In this document: positions 26,000 through 38,155 of the stretch, in pieces
How the letters are laid out: each line of letters begins with the position of its first letter
Position numbering within the stretch: the stretch's first letter is position 1
DNA from: Paragonimus westermani
Lineage: Eukaryota; Platyhelminthes; Trematoda; Plagiorchiida; Troglotrematidae
Direction: 5' to 3'
DNA: 64,000 nt
Assembly: GCA_008508345.1 (NCBI GenBank)
Contig: QNGE01000840.1
Span: 73,291 to 137,290, forward strand
Made by a program: the position numbers and the translations under genes
The notes under the pieces: generated by a model
Database searches by the model: none
What the model was told of the DNA's origin: nothing
Seen by the model: only the letters and a program-made list of their open reading frames with translations

Positions 26000-28410
26000 T
26001 AATACTTAATACCAGTCAATAGCAAGCCTTATTTGGTAAGTCATGTCGTTGACCCATACTCGCAGTGGACATTCCCGTTCATTCCCTCAGGAAGCAGTGG
26101 TGTATTCAGTCTAGACGTAGACGGTGTGATTCAAGCCATAACGACCCGTAGTCTCCCGAGACCATGTGACTCAGCGTTAAGACCAGTAAAATTTGAGTGC
26201 CGCTATCACACTCACGTCAACTTATTGATTGAAAAACATCGAAAGGAACGACTGGTCTTGTGCTTCTGTTACCATTTCTATCCCACCAGTGCCTAGAAAG
26301 TGTTCATGATTGACACATTTTATCCAACATTCAGTCGGATTGCATGAGTTAGTCCTTACTAACTTACTAAGATAAAAGTGAGATTTTGTCTCAGTAGCAG
26401 CTAGCCATCTAAAATGTGGTGCAAACCAGACGGTTGATGCATAACAAGAACAATCCTGTGAATATCCCTCTTTGCCAGCGATAGACTCTGCACGAGAACT
26501 GTACCTCGAGTGTACCTGAAACAACCTTCAGTAGCAACCGATACCTAATAGAATTGTGAAATTCCGTCAAACTCCGCTTGGCTTGCACCAGCCCCCGTCC
26601 TTTTAGCTGCACGGCCTGGGTTAGAATCTCAACGGCGGCCGTGTGCAAACGAGACGTAATATGGATTCCTATTTGTGAAGAAACTTCACAGGTATATTTT
26701 CGCTCATCTACATATCATCATATAGTGGTATACAGAAGACGAGTTAATGTTACACAAAGTATGTCCCGGAAATGGAACTAGAAACTGCAACTGCTCTTGT
26801 TGATAAACATTCATCACTAGTGCACAAGCACAATTTCATACCAATGAGGAACGGTGATTATGAACGAAGAAAATACGGCAGGCATAGTTAATACTTGCTC
26901 CTAAGTACCGATATAATTTTAGCTAAATGTTTATCCACCTACGAGTGGCGTAAATAATACGGAGTATACTTATGGAAACAATTGCTAATGGTACTGAACA
27001 TGAGATGAACAAATACTCACGATTAGATGTTGAAACCATAGTCCTTCAAACGGACTATTTCATCACAAAACGTTTCACAGATCACCCAGACCGCCTCTGC
27101 CGAACATGTAGTCCATCATTCATAAATATCAAGACAGAAACACTTCACAGTTAGTGGACTTAGACTTCTTAAGCACAGCCCATAAGCGAACACAATATAA
27201 ACCGCAAAAAATGAGGAAAGAGGACAAAAGGACCCTTTTTGTCAAAGTTTTTACCGACAGTTTTCCGAGTGATTCTTATTTCAAAAGGCAGATGAGAATA
27301 AAAAGTAGTGTATTGACAAACAGAATACAACATCGGCCCGTTAAGGCCAAAAGCTAATTTATGTACACCTGGGTGTTCCCTCAAAAAAGATGGCAAGAAA
27401 TTATCACATATTTTGGCTGAAGCTTGAAAAACAAGTAAACACTAGGGGTCGGAAGATGTTAATAAACTGTGCTTGAAGACAAAGATCCGAGTACCCAGTG
27501 CAGATCCAGGTGGATGTCTTACAAAACTCGATTTCACATGAGCATCCAATAGTGATCCCTCTCCGACCAGGTTACCTGTAAACAATAATAAACAGCATTA
27601 GGTTAATTGCGAAGTTGACAGCTTTAAAAAAGCTCCGTAGTGTGAAAAATAAAAATCTACTTTGAAGGAAGCGCTGAAACTCACAAAACATTTTATAAGA
27701 CTGCGGTTAAAATGCTACAGTCCAATTCCCAGGCTTAGGGAAACGAGCACATCGTTGCGCAAAAAATATTGACGAGGGATACTTCCATGGTGGAGAAAAA
27801 GGAAAAGGAATGCCTAGATCAAAATGGACTGGAAAAGTTTCCAACTTATGAGAGCACTCCATTATTACGTGGAGTATAGGAGGGCCAACAAAATAATCAC
27901 TTACATTCAAAAGGAGCGTCAACTGAATTACGAACAGAAGAGCGAACGAAGACAAACCTCAATACATACTGTAATTACGTGCGTCTGTAAAGGTTTTGGC
28001 AAGCCTTGTTAAAGGTGAAATGAGCTGGAATGTTAACATGAGTAGGGAAAACCTTGGGCTTATCTCGATATCCTTGAGAAAGTCTATCATCAAGAGTGAG
28101 AACACCCTACAACTACCTACCAAACCAGAGCTTCCTATAATAGCAGATGTGCATATTAACTCAGAGTAGATAAGAGGGTAGCTAACCGAAAAGTGTACTT
28201 AAAGTGGCATACATCTAGCATTGTTGTAACCACTAGATAGCGTCTTGGCAGATCCTGTGGCTGATTTTTCTAATGCGTCATTAAAAAGGGCAGGATTATC
28301 ACAAGATTAAACGGGCGCCTGCGTTCACCATCATGCATAAGGGGACGCGATACGAGTAATCCGTCTGTTAATCCTAAGTCTACGGTAACAGAACTAACGG
28401 AAAAGATACC
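26000..28410. other. Unassigned DNA, 26.0-28.4 kb
   Basis: Only short open frames without recognisable motifs; no repeats seen that match elsewhere in the window. Confidence 0.4.
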
Positions 28411-28411
28411 T

Positions 28412-28532
28412 AGGTGACAGCATGCAGTGTCTGTCGCTGGTTCGAATCCAGTCGAAGCCCTGGCTTTTCACAGTTGGGTCTCATTTGAAACCATAGATCT
28501 GCCACACTACTCATTATTAATTATTATTATTG
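28412..28532 (+). mobile_element. tRNA-derived SINE, family A copy A4 (5'-truncated)
   Basis: Lacks the A box. It starts near CAGCATGCAGTGTCTGTCGC and keeps a perfect B box GGTTCGAATCC (28439-28449), the conserved CAGTCGAAGCCCTGGCTTTT segment, and the CTGCCACACTACTCATTA end. A run of ATT-type trinucleotides follows. It is the best-preserved example of the 3' end of this family in the window. Confidence 0.7.
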
Positions 28533-28656
28533 TTCCTGGATGAAATCACTATGAGTCTGAATAGGTAGGAGAAGTAGAAGTCTAGTATTTAGGCTGTATA
28601 ATCCCCTTCGGCTTCGTTGAGAATTTCTTGCTCTAAAGAAGCTTGAGGCATTCTAA

Positions 28657-29275
28657 TTGTCTTCAGAGAGTTTGAAGAACACAACAGCTTTTATCCAGGA
28701 TCGAAATTTCTACCTTCGAGTAGAAAGTATCAAATCACATTCAGTGGTTGTAAGGAATGTAGTCCGGCTAGGGTCTCTTCTAAGACATGTACTACTTAGA
28801 ATTTATATCAAGGACTTGATGCCTTGGTGGCGTTACAAGTGTTACAGGTTTGCGTAAAGTTGACTGGCTGTATGAGCGAAGCGGTCGTTCAAGGAGATCC
28901 AGATAGAATTCACTAGCAGACAGTGTAGTGCGAGCTATCACTGTACGTGACCGAATGCGAACAGTTGCTGATGGCGGAAGTAGAGACCGCCCTAGTTACA
29001 CAAGAAAGCCGGGTATTTCCCAGGTGATCCAGCGGACTCCAGAGGTAAGAGACGTAGGGACATAAGAGTTAGCTCCAAACCTTCCGCCCAAAGCACGGTT
29101 GCCATCCGAAAGACTGACCAAACACTGTACCTAATTAAAAAGACTGTGGATTCCAGAGAGACGAAGATTCCAGTACTTTTGTCCAAGGCGCAAGTGCGTC
29201 CGCATCTTGAGTGTTGTATGTAAGCCTGAAATCCATATTTCGTAAAGAATGCCACAGGATTATTTTCGAAAAATG
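28657..29275 (+). pseudogene. CR1-like LINE reverse transcriptase fragment
   Basis: The first frame (28657-28857) contains LGSLLRHVLLRIYIKDLMPW then WRYKCYRFA. This matches the GVPQGSVLGP-LF-IYINDL box and the FADD approach of CR1/Jockey RTs, with the PQG and ADD residues lost. A second block, about 29110-29265 in other frames, contains LYLIKKTVDSRETKIPVL, AQVRPHLECC and NPYFVKNATGLF. These match the C-terminal LIKRTF...LYK-VRPHLEY-VQAWSPYL-KD-LE signature. Stops and frame changes lie between them, so it is a dead fragment in normal RT order. Confidence 0.7.
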
Positions 29276-29709
29276 AGGGTATAAACCACCAAGGCAGAAT
29301 TACCTGAATTGGTTTATTCCTCCTAAAGAATAAAGACACATGCGAACTTGAGTGATGTATAACTCACGTAAAAACTTCGGCCGATACTGGTGAGCAGCAA
29401 TTCCCTACTTGTGGCACCCAAGAATTCTAGAGCGCGGTTAGAAACTCACGGAGCCAAGTTACAACAAAACTTTCGGAATAACCTGTCTTCGTTTTGAGTG
29501 GAAAACGCTTGAAGCAATTTGCCAGCGGATGTGGTATTAGTCAGAACGGAAGGTGATTTCTACCGCAAACGTGAAAAATACCGGCTGTCAGAGATGCCTG
29601 AATTGGTCTGGAAACTCAAGAAATTGAATAAGCGGCTTACTTTCCATGTCCAGATTAGTCGCCAGGCCATCTGACCTCTCCTTCAGTTTTTCCATTTAAA
29701 CATGTGTTA

Positions 29710-30166
29710 TCAAAGCTCGGATTGTCTGAGTGTAATTTTCTGCCCTTTGGTTCAAATGTATCACCTGCAATGTTTCAAGATGTTAGGAAACCCCTAACTC
29801 TCAATCTTGAGGGTCTTTCGATCTATCAGCATGATAGTATTGTGCATGCGCTCACCGTGCTTATTCATGACGATCAACTGTATGCTTTACTCGAACTCTT
29901 TTGCTCTTTAAACGTTGCTGTTTATTCTTCCAAGTGCATTGTCAGTATGTCTGAGTTCTCATGCTTAGCATTTGTGGTCAATGAGAATGGTCATCGTCCT
30001 GATCCTGATCGTTTTACACTTCTGTCTACAGCATTCATTCCAATGACTTTAATGAGTTTCGTTCCTTGATGGATTATCTTCAGCATCATCCTCGATTCAT
30101 ATCTAATTTCTCTGATAAGACAAAACCTTTAACTGATCTTCTTCCTTAAAACAATCTTGTTTGGAC
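29710..30166 (+). pseudogene. Gypsy RT fragment: inverted perfect copy of 34900-35356
   Basis: 457 bp that match the reverse complement of 34900-35356 end to end, with no difference I could find, and diverge abruptly at both edges. It encodes the gypsy RT palm: NFLPFGSNVSPAMFQ, SIYQHDSIVHA (catalytic box, first Asp changed to His), KCIVSMSEFSCLAFVV and NENGHRPDPDRFTLLST. The frame stops after SFVP at 30067. No other part of the parent element flanks it. Confidence 0.85.
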
Positions 30167-30169
30167 ACA

Positions 30170-33100
30170 TCGATTGTCAAGTACTTCCCGATATATTCTT
30201 ACAGGTGCGTATGTATATATGTATATTTGTAACAGCACGTGAGTCTATCATGTATGTCACATATCATATTCGTATATCGGTAAGTCCATGATGGTAACCC
30301 TACAATATATTTAAATATCATTTTATGATACGAAATGTAGCGCCGTTTTGGACATGTCATTTAACAGTCATTTATGTAATACTTTCGTCAAAATTGACAA
30401 CTTTCTGTTCGTCGGACTCTTTAGACAGTTTCGTGTGAATAGAAACTAACCTCAGCAAGTGGTATAAATCGAATATTATCCATAATAAGGAAATCACCGG
30501 CCAAGCTAAGGATTCAGTGATAGAAGATTCCGTTTACTCTGTTCAACACAATTCCCGATTGAGGATAACGTGTCACTGAAATCGAACCCACTTTGTCTCT
30601 TTTTACATCTTTCTTTAGGGTTCACAGCTGTATAACTATAACTCTTCACAGTTGTAGAGCTTCATTAATCATTTAACTAGTCATGAAAACGTGGTTTGTT
30701 TGCACCTTTCTTGCCGACGGTAAGATGATATTTTGTATGGTTAGGTTATGTGTGACGTCTCAACATTTTTCTAGCCTCGGGTGTGAAAAAAGACTTCGTA
30801 AATATTCTCACACTTTTCTGTTAGTCACCAGAAAGCTTAGTCAAAATATTACAACCAACGCGTTTGGGTAGGAAAAATTGGATGTAGTACTGAAGACGGT
30901 GATTTAATGAGGTATCGATTTGAACAATAACAAACGAGATGAATTTTCCAGACCTTAATCACGATTCCTCGTGAAAACCTCTACCGCGCATAACTAGTAG
31001 GCCGAATAACACGTGATATCAATTGAACACTATGCGATTTAATCAGCGCAATCCGGATTAAGTCACGTTGAAAAAGTGGTCAACATAAGCTGAACGGCTA
31101 AATGAAGACAGAGTATTCGCAACATCAATAGGAAACCACGCCGAGGTGGGTTTAACATAAGGTGACCTGTTTACTAGTAAATGGGATGGGTCCATGGACC
31201 AACAGGAAACGAGGGATAACATTGGAGGCGAGCGATACTCAGTAAACCGCCCAAAACTGAAATCCTCCTGCAACTAACAAAACACACCATTGAAGCGACA
31301 AAACAAACTGACTATTAGGAACTCATTGTTAATGAGTGGACAGATGAAGACGTTGTAGAAAATGTGATAAACAGGTGAATTCACGTCAGTAACACAACAG
31401 AAATATCTGCGATAAAAGTTTATTCTCTTGAATGTTCGAATACAAGTTAACAGAACTTGTTGGAATTTAGATTAGGAAGTCAGTCGCATGTTAACAGATG
31501 ACCGCAACAGATCTCAACAAAATGAATGTGACTAGGGAAAGAGTGATTGAGCAGCAAACTGTGCAAACTAAACTTCTGCGGCCACTGGGGATAAAACTTT
31601 GGCGGCTCCTCATTGCCTGATATGAAACCTCATTGATAATTCTTGAGTAGATTGGAGTCCCAAATGCTAGACAACCAATTAAAGTAGGGCCAAATTTATT
31701 TTTGTCCAGACCCAGCTGGTAAATCAACACACTTGTTATGTGGACGTGCGCTACCTCAGTTTTACCAACAAACCGCCAGAGGAGATGAATTTCTTGCTTA
31801 CCGCTCGCCAGCAATCTGTAAGGCGTTCACAAACATTTGAACGCCCCGCTCCTCTCTAAAAAAAATTAGATTTAGCTTGGGCTGTCAATTTAGTTTGAGG
31901 TCAAATCTGCTCATAAGTGCTCACACTGTATCTCGTACGAATGATATAGAGACTTAGACGTATTGGGTCAACATATACAGTAGGTATGCTATCTAAGACA
32001 ACCTGGAGCATACCCACTGAATCTACGGGACACTCGGAATACCCGATGAACACTCATCCACATGTAACTTTGCACCCTGCCAACACAGACTGGTACTTCT
32101 TAAAGTCAGAACTTCTTGCTCCCCTAGTGTCCACGGGAAGACATCATCAATGTAAGGTTGTGTTTTTCTTCACATCTATCACAAATGCTTTGGCCAAAAC
32201 TATACCTTTGGGTCTACGCACCGTGAAAATGGTGGACCTAGTTTACCCTGCATGGATTGAATATGGGACATCTTTCTAGGGATACCAGGGTCTACCGCAA
32301 ACAAACACACTTTCAGTGCACTTCTGATGGAGGACTTTAGGTTACACCATATTCAACGCTTACTGTATTTCATTTAAGTGATGTCAGCGATTCCAATCTG
32401 AGTCTACAGGCAGATGTACAATCAATTAGGACCTCTAGTATTGTTATGAGCATACACGACCTTGCAGTCTCCAACTGTTTATGACGAGTAAGACAAGGGC
32501 CATGCTCTACGTAATTTGCTTGAATCCCCAGAAAACCCGATAAGAATTGACTTGTGACTAACCGTCCGTGGTCTTTCCACGAAACTTTCTATATCAATAC
32601 ACAAAGACCCGGAAGTAAAGCACCGAGGCTTCCACCACTTTAAGATAATCGCCAACCCTATGCTGTCAGAGACTACTGAGACCTAGCCGACCTCTTGTAT
32701 TCTCACCGATAAGGCTCACTTACACGGTATGATATTCTGTAGGACAAACATGGTTCATGAGAATGGTGGAGGTTCCATTCTCTGCGTCACTCAGTCGGTT
32801 TCCTCTCTTCCTGTGCTTGCACCTGGCTCGTCATCTCAGCCTGAAGTTATTTTCAGTACTGACAAGTATGGGGGCACCAATCTGCAGTTAACTGAGGTAC
32901 TTAGTTGCTCTGCATCATCCGCTGTTTCAAATCCAACATTATTTCTCTCCGTTTTATCTCACTTTGTCATACATCTTCATACAAATACCTTGTTCTCAGG
33001 GGGTTTCATCAATTCAAATATAAACAGTGGCGCCCCTTCGCTTGAACCTATTAACCCTGTTTTCATCTCAGTTGTTCACTTTGTGAAAACGCTTGGTCTC

Positions 33101-33390
33101 ACTCACTATTCCTTGGTCCCTGATAGTTCGTGGTCCTTTCGCAATTCCACGTTGATCTTCGATGGCATCATTTTTCAGATCGTTAATGTGACTGCTCCAG
33201 AAACATAGAAATGAGGCAGTTAACTTAGCTCTACCCCACAGCCAATATCGATACATTAGTTACAACACACGAAATAAACAAATCGAGTGTTTGTCTCTTG
33301 AGCGCAATGTAATAATACGACAGTAATGCGAAACAATCACCACACTGGCCACAGTTTACACGAGAGTCAGGATTGTTAAAGTTTATACAT
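30170..33390. other. Mostly unassigned DNA, 30.2-33.4 kb
   Basis: No gene recognised. The plus-strand frame 32729-33208 (159 codons) is the longest here and matches nothing I know. TGGCGCC at 33028-33034 resembles the start of a retroelement primer-binding site, but I cannot outline an LTR around it. The last part lies just beyond the 3' end of the gypsy-1 pol frame (33394) and may contain its 3' LTR. Confidence 0.35.
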
Positions 33391-33393
33391 TGT

Positions 33394-33621
33394 TTACTGT
33401 CGTGGTTCGTTCTCGACAACTTCGACCGAAAGGCTTGAACCTGGAGTAGACTCAGAAACACCGGTAGTAGTAACAAGCACTGTAGGGGTAGGAACAGGTA
33501 AACTATAGACAAGTTGATCGATGTGTCTACGATGGATCATGTATGTGACGCATTCCAGTGCCAGGATTATCGAAAACAATTCCTCGAGATGACTGAAGGT
33601 CATGACCACGATGATATCCAT
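33394..33621 (-). pseudogene. gypsy-1 pol C-terminus
   Basis: The frame includes HRRHIDQLVYSLPVPTPT and a Ser/Thr/Pro-rich end. The (W/H)RRH-DQLR signature followed by low-complexity residues is the usual end of gypsy integrase polyproteins. The stop at 33394 therefore marks the 3' end of the internal region. Confidence 0.65.
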
Positions 33622-33830
33622 CTTCAGCTGAACAGCTTGAACAGCTTAGCTGAACTGCTCCCAGTTGTTGAACCATCAGAATTTCGATACTGCATCAAGA
33701 AATTATTCACATCATGCCCCAGTTTTTCAAAATTAAAGGTTTTGGTAAACTTGTCTACACGTTTCGAGATAGGCGCAAAACACCCAGCGGCACCGTTAGA
33801 TTTAAAATGTCTCCGTGCCGTGAGTAGACA

Positions 33831-34140
33831 TCAAAATCTTTCATTTTTCAGCCAGTCTTCAAACTTCCGCGCAGTGAATTGAGTGCCGTTGTCGGTGACC
33901 AAGGCGCATGGTACTGCTTCCCGACTGAACGTTTTCCTTAATGTAATCAGAGTGAGTTCCGCAAATAAAGACAAAGTGACACGAACTTCCGGCGAGCGTG
34001 AACACGAACCGAGGATAGTTAAAGCATAGTATTTAATCAGGGATGGACCACAATAGTCAGCATGTATTCTTTGCCACGCATTACAAGTCATTGGCCACGA
34101 TTGCGCTTTGTGTACACACTGAGCACAACCCTTAGAAACT
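33831..34140 (-). pseudogene. gypsy-1 integrase core remnant
   Basis: WQRIHADYCGPSL carries the first catalytic Asp of the DDE core, and ALVTDNGTQFTARKFEDWLK the second. The frame ends before the region where the final Glu lies. Upstream zinc-binding HHCC residues are partly visible (VHKAQSWPM and neighbouring frame). Confidence 0.85.
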
Positions 34141-34360
34141 TAACACAGATCAGCATTCAATTCCGGACACGAACAAGTTAGACGAGCCAGACATCATCTT
34201 TTCATTTCCTAAGTGACCAGAGTATAAGTCATCTAGTACAGCGGTCGTAATGTGAAAGGGATAACAGTTCTATCACTGACAAACAATAATCTATCGGGGT
34301 AACAGAGAGTAAACCTCGACGTTTGAGAAATTCAAGAAATCTTTCCTGGGCACCGCAGTT

Positions 34361-34909
34361 TCAATCGCCAAGTAATGATTTCAAAATTGTATGGCAGTAC
34401 TTTCGAATGTTACGTATCACATCTGAACCAGAAACTGGAGGTAGCCGGGTCAATAAACAGTCTAAGTCAACACCCTCTCCGTGGTCAGAATACCGACATA
34501 AATAGTCGGCATGAGGAATGAACTTTGCACTATGGTGCTGGATATTTTGTGAATACGCTGCCAAAGCAACACTCCATCGTTGAACCATTACCGAAGACGG
34601 ATTGCTAGGATTGTAGATGAACTTAGGAGCTACATGATCAGTGACTATAGTGAAATGAACACCGAACAAGTACTTGTGAAGTCTGGCGCTCTCCCAGTAC
34701 ACCGCTAATGCTTTCTTCTGTGTTTGCGCATATGCAAGCTTCGTTGAACTGACGCATCTGAAAGTGTAAATAACAGGATGACCCTCTTGTTCTAGGGCAA
34801 CTCCAACACCCGATGGAGACGTGTCAGTAGTCACTGTTGATGACAACTTTGGAAAGAATGCACGTAATAGTGCATCGGAGAGTCCGTTCATGTAAGTCAG
34901 TCCAAACAA
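34361..34909 (-). pseudogene. gypsy-1 RNase H domain
   Basis: The longest intact frame of the element (182 codons). TTDTSPSGVGVALEQEGHPV is the RNase H TDAS..G.GAVL-Q start. YAQTQKKALAVYWE supplies the conserved Glu region, and HFTIVTDHVAPKFIYN is the TDH-AL box with AL changed to AP. RWSVALAAYSQNIQHHSAKF and HADYLCRYS match the connection to the ADaLSR box. Confidence 0.88.
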
Positions 34910-35443
34910 GATTGTTTTAAGGAAGAAGATCAGTTAAAGGTTTTGTCTTATCAGAGAAATTAGATATGAATCGAGGATGATGCTGAAGATAATCCATCAA
35001 GGAACGAAACTCATTAAAGTCATTGGAATGAATGCTGTAGACAGAAGTGTAAAACGATCAGGATCAGGACGATGACCATTCTCATTGACCACAAATGCTA
35101 AGCATGAGAACTCAGACATACTGACAATGCACTTGGAAGAATAAACAGCAACGTTTAAAGAGCAAAAGAGTTCGAGTAAAGCATACAGTTGATCGTCATG
35201 AATAAGCACGGTGAGCGCATGCACAATACTATCATGCTGATAGATCGAAAGACCCTCAAGATTGAGAGTTAGGGGTTTCCTAACATCTTGAAACATTGCA
35301 GGTGATACATTTGAACCAAAGGGCAGAAAATTACACTCAGACAATCCGAGCTTTGAAAAAGATTTTGAGCCTGGAAATTGATGCAGAATGTCCTCTGTTT
35401 CAACAGCGCCACACCTCCTCTTCAAGAGGAAACTGTTGAGCAT
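34900..35443 (-). pseudogene. gypsy-1 reverse transcriptase remnant
   Basis: Contains NFLPFGSNVSPAMFQDV (the LPFGL..A-FQ box), SIYQHDSIVHA (the YxDD palm box, first Asp replaced by His) and NENGHRPDPDRF (box after the palm), ending in a premature stop after SFVP. The segment 34900-35356 is duplicated perfectly and inverted at 29710-30166. The pol region between protease and RT (35444-35800) is visible only as short frame-shifted pieces. Confidence 0.85.
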
Positions 35444-35799
35444 GGGTCAATAATCGTCCCACATTCTAGACGTTTTACCATCATGTTCTTAAGAAAGTCA
35501 CAATGCGTGTAGCCCAAGCTGAAGATTGCAGGGGAGCTAATACCCTCTTTCCACAAGTTGATCGATCCCTTTCCCAACAGGTTCATGTAATCAGAAAAGG
35601 ATGATTCGTCAATTCATAGAAATCGGATTTCCTTTGAGTTCAAGCGAGAATGGTTTAATGCGCAGACTACCAGAATTGTTCGAACGCTGAAGGGGTAAAT
35701 TAGGCATTTGTGGTTTAAGTGCATCCGGAAACAATGAAACGGAAATGTTCAAAAGCCCCGTCTCCTTTGAACGGACGATCGTTGGCCCACTGTTAATGT

Positions 35800-36081
35800 T
35801 CAGAAAGTGGCGATTGTTAACAGTGGACTGAGAACATGGAAACGTGAACCAGGAATTATGAGAGCATTTCCAGTGATACCCTTCACAGAAAATTCAGAAG
35901 GTTCTATAATTACTGTCTTCAGACACTTTACGAAATCAACGGGGACGAATGATTCAACTCTCTCAGTGTCCACAATTAGTGAATGCTCAATATAATTATT
36001 GACTGGATAGGTTCGTTTAGTGTGACTGGTAGATTCGACAGAGTTAGAGGCAAGGATAACAGAATGCAAATCGGAATTCAA
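35800..36081 (-). pseudogene. gypsy-1 aspartic protease remnant
   Basis: The 93-codon frame contains SLIVDTERVESFVPVDFV, matching the retropepsin L-VDTGS-(S)F(V) active-site loop, then FSVKGITGNALIIPGS, the usual second strand set. The catalytic triplet reads DTE instead of DTG, and the frame stops soon after, so no functional protease can be made. Confidence 0.7.
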
Positions 36082-36109
36082 TTCAACACGATCACAGTTG
36101 GATTGTGTT

Positions 36110-36240
36110 AAACAAGATGTTCAACTGTGACAAACGGATGGAATGGACCGATTTTACCACACCTGTGACATTTAGAGTATCCAACTTGATAAGTCAGTCG
36201 AGAATGTTTGCTGTCACAGGATTAACAGCTGTTCCATCGT
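36110..36240 (-). pseudogene. gypsy-1 gag nucleocapsid remnant
   Basis: Minus-strand translation gives SCDSKHSRLTYQVGYSKC followed by HRCGKIGPFHPF. This resembles a retroelement CCHC zinc knuckle (C-x2-C-x4-H-x4-C) in which the last ligands have drifted. It lies directly upstream of the protease, as expected for the C-terminus of Gag. Confidence 0.5.
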
Positions 36241-36611
36241 CGGATGGCATTTTAATCAGGTGCAGGTCGAGTATTGTCAGCTCAGATATCTATATTTCCT
36301 GACCGTCGTCTTTGTTGACTTTCTGATCGCCTCAAACTGTTCTCTTATAAAGTCTCCCGTTGATCTTTCACGGCAGCTTTCACATCCTGATACTGTTTGC
36401 ACAATGCCTGATTGGAAAGTGGAACTTAGAATCACTATTCTTTTATTGCAGATTGTGCGTATTTATTCCAGTGATCAAGCGCTCACGGAGTTGAGTTTTC
36501 AATTGGTCTCCGAAATTACACCGAGTGCTCGAGTGTAAATTTTGGAAACGAATTGTGTGATATTCTGATTTTCTTTTCTCACGAGCATATGAAATTTGGC
36601 GCGTTCAACTA

Positions 36612-36700
36612 GACTCGAGTCTAGTGCTTCTTTTCGAAAGAGGCTGGCTGCAAAGTCCATCTGAATGCGAAGGCTGCGATCAAATGTGGGTGATGATTAG
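36612..36700 (+). mobile_element. SINE family B copy B4 (body only)
   Basis: Plus-strand CTAGTGCTTCTTTTCGAAAG then GAGGCTGGCTGCAAAGTC and GATCAAATGTGGGTGATGA match the reverse complement of the B1 body base for base at most positions. The tRNA-like head is absent. Confidence 0.65.
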
Positions 36701-36709
36701 ATTGATAAT

Positions 36710-38150
36710 CATAAATATGTTCGGTGACAATCACCACAATTGCATCCTTCCATTCACCAAACACAAGTAAGCTTATTTTATAACAGGTACTGTACTTTGC
36801 ATTGATCGGGAATAATCCGAATCCAGTGCACATAATCGTTGCAGAGCCACTGTTGCAAAATACTAAGTTTCGACTTTCCGCTTTCATCTTCTGTCATCCC
36901 ATGCTGTTGAAAATGTCTTCTCTTCACTGCCGTTGTTAAACATGCCACAACCGGTTGTTAGCTGGAGAGAGAGACAGCTTCTTGGAGAATCTTAAACATT
37001 GGTGAAACCGTGTATCTTGAAAATCCTGTGCAGGAAGCGCCAATGACTGACCACATATTGTGCATGTGTGGCTTTGCTGCCAAACCGATTTAGCCAATGC
37101 AAATCCAGCAGAACTTACACTACGACGATGCGCTTGTTACCGCAGCAGTCCTACCTGGTTAAAAACTGTGACACGTACAACCATGGGATTTGACGCTGAT
37201 CACCGCAGTTTTGTGACCTGTCCATAGTCAATATGCCATCTAGCAAACTGCGATAAAAAAATTCCACTTCACTCATGTCCTAATTTTATCCGCCGGCCGA
37301 TGTCAGCTGCAGGTCAGCAAGTAAGCCAGCCGAACAGCTGGAATCATGCAGCCTCATGACACAATTGATCGAAGTTTGTATTCACCTGAATCCGCAGCTT
37401 ACATAACCCCCTGCACTGTGAAACACCCTTTATTTACCCATTATTGGAAAAAAAGGCTCTTTGATGAGTTAGTTGGCACTTCGGTCATCGCCCTTGCCAT
37501 CCCAAGGTGGCGGTCGGAAGCGGACTAATCTATTTGATTCCTAATTCAACCTTCACTTGTGTTCTCTTAGCCGGTAGTGCTCAGCAAACTTATTGAGCTA
37601 TGTTCATACATCAACTAGACATGTTCGAGTGGCAGGCTGTTCCGCAGATAAGCCTTAAACTTACAAACATTTTGCGATCAATCGGTCAATCATCAGTGCG
37701 TAAGGCTTTGAGTGCTTAGGTTTGAGGTTTGTGAACAGACGATTATATGATCAAAAGCTCTCGGAAAGTAATGTGATGATAACCATCGTTGAACGAAATG
37801 AGTGGCGAAAATCTGAGGTTGAAATTCTGTGCAAAGTGGTGGCGAGCGATAAAGTCACTTTATACAGGGAGCAAAGTTTATTGCAGCTATATTCGGAGGA
37901 TTTTCTTATCCTCGGATTTCCGGGATTGACCTTGCATCATACAACATTTGCTTACCAAACTAATTGGCCCAATTTCAGGCAGACCCCAAACAATCAACAA
38001 ACAAAGTGTTGCTCTTCATTGAAGCGACCTCGCCGACTACATATTCAGAACAGTGGGACTATAAAGTCGATGATCTGATGCCCAACGAACTTATTTTTCA
38101 ACAGTAAAGGTTGTTGTGCTGAACTGACTTCAGCGATACTTGAATAGTTA
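36710..38150. other. Unassigned DNA, 36.7-38.15 kb
   Basis: No gene or element recognised; the 118-codon frame at 37722-38078 has no motif I know. Confidence 0.4.
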
Positions 38151-38155
38151 GTCAT

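Larger units (their letters stand above)
33394..36420 (-). mobile_element. Ty3/gypsy retrotransposon gypsy-1 (decayed, minus strand)
   Basis: Going leftward on the minus strand, the order gag nucleocapsid, protease, RT, RNase H, integrase, pol C-terminus is that of Ty3/gypsy elements. Each domain has in-frame stops or frameshifts. I could not find a matching LTR pair. Catalytic changes (protease DTE for DTG, RT QHD for QDD) show that it is inactive. Confidence 0.85.

Noticed and set aside
31491..31814. 107-codon minus-strand frame with several hydrophobic runs
   Set aside because: No recognisable family, no ATG context or splice evidence; left unassigned.
33230..33395. 3' LTR of gypsy-1 starting TGTAAACTGTGG on the minus strand
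   Set aside because: Position fits, but no second copy was found near the 5' end of the element and no purine tract precedes it, so the boundary is not supported.
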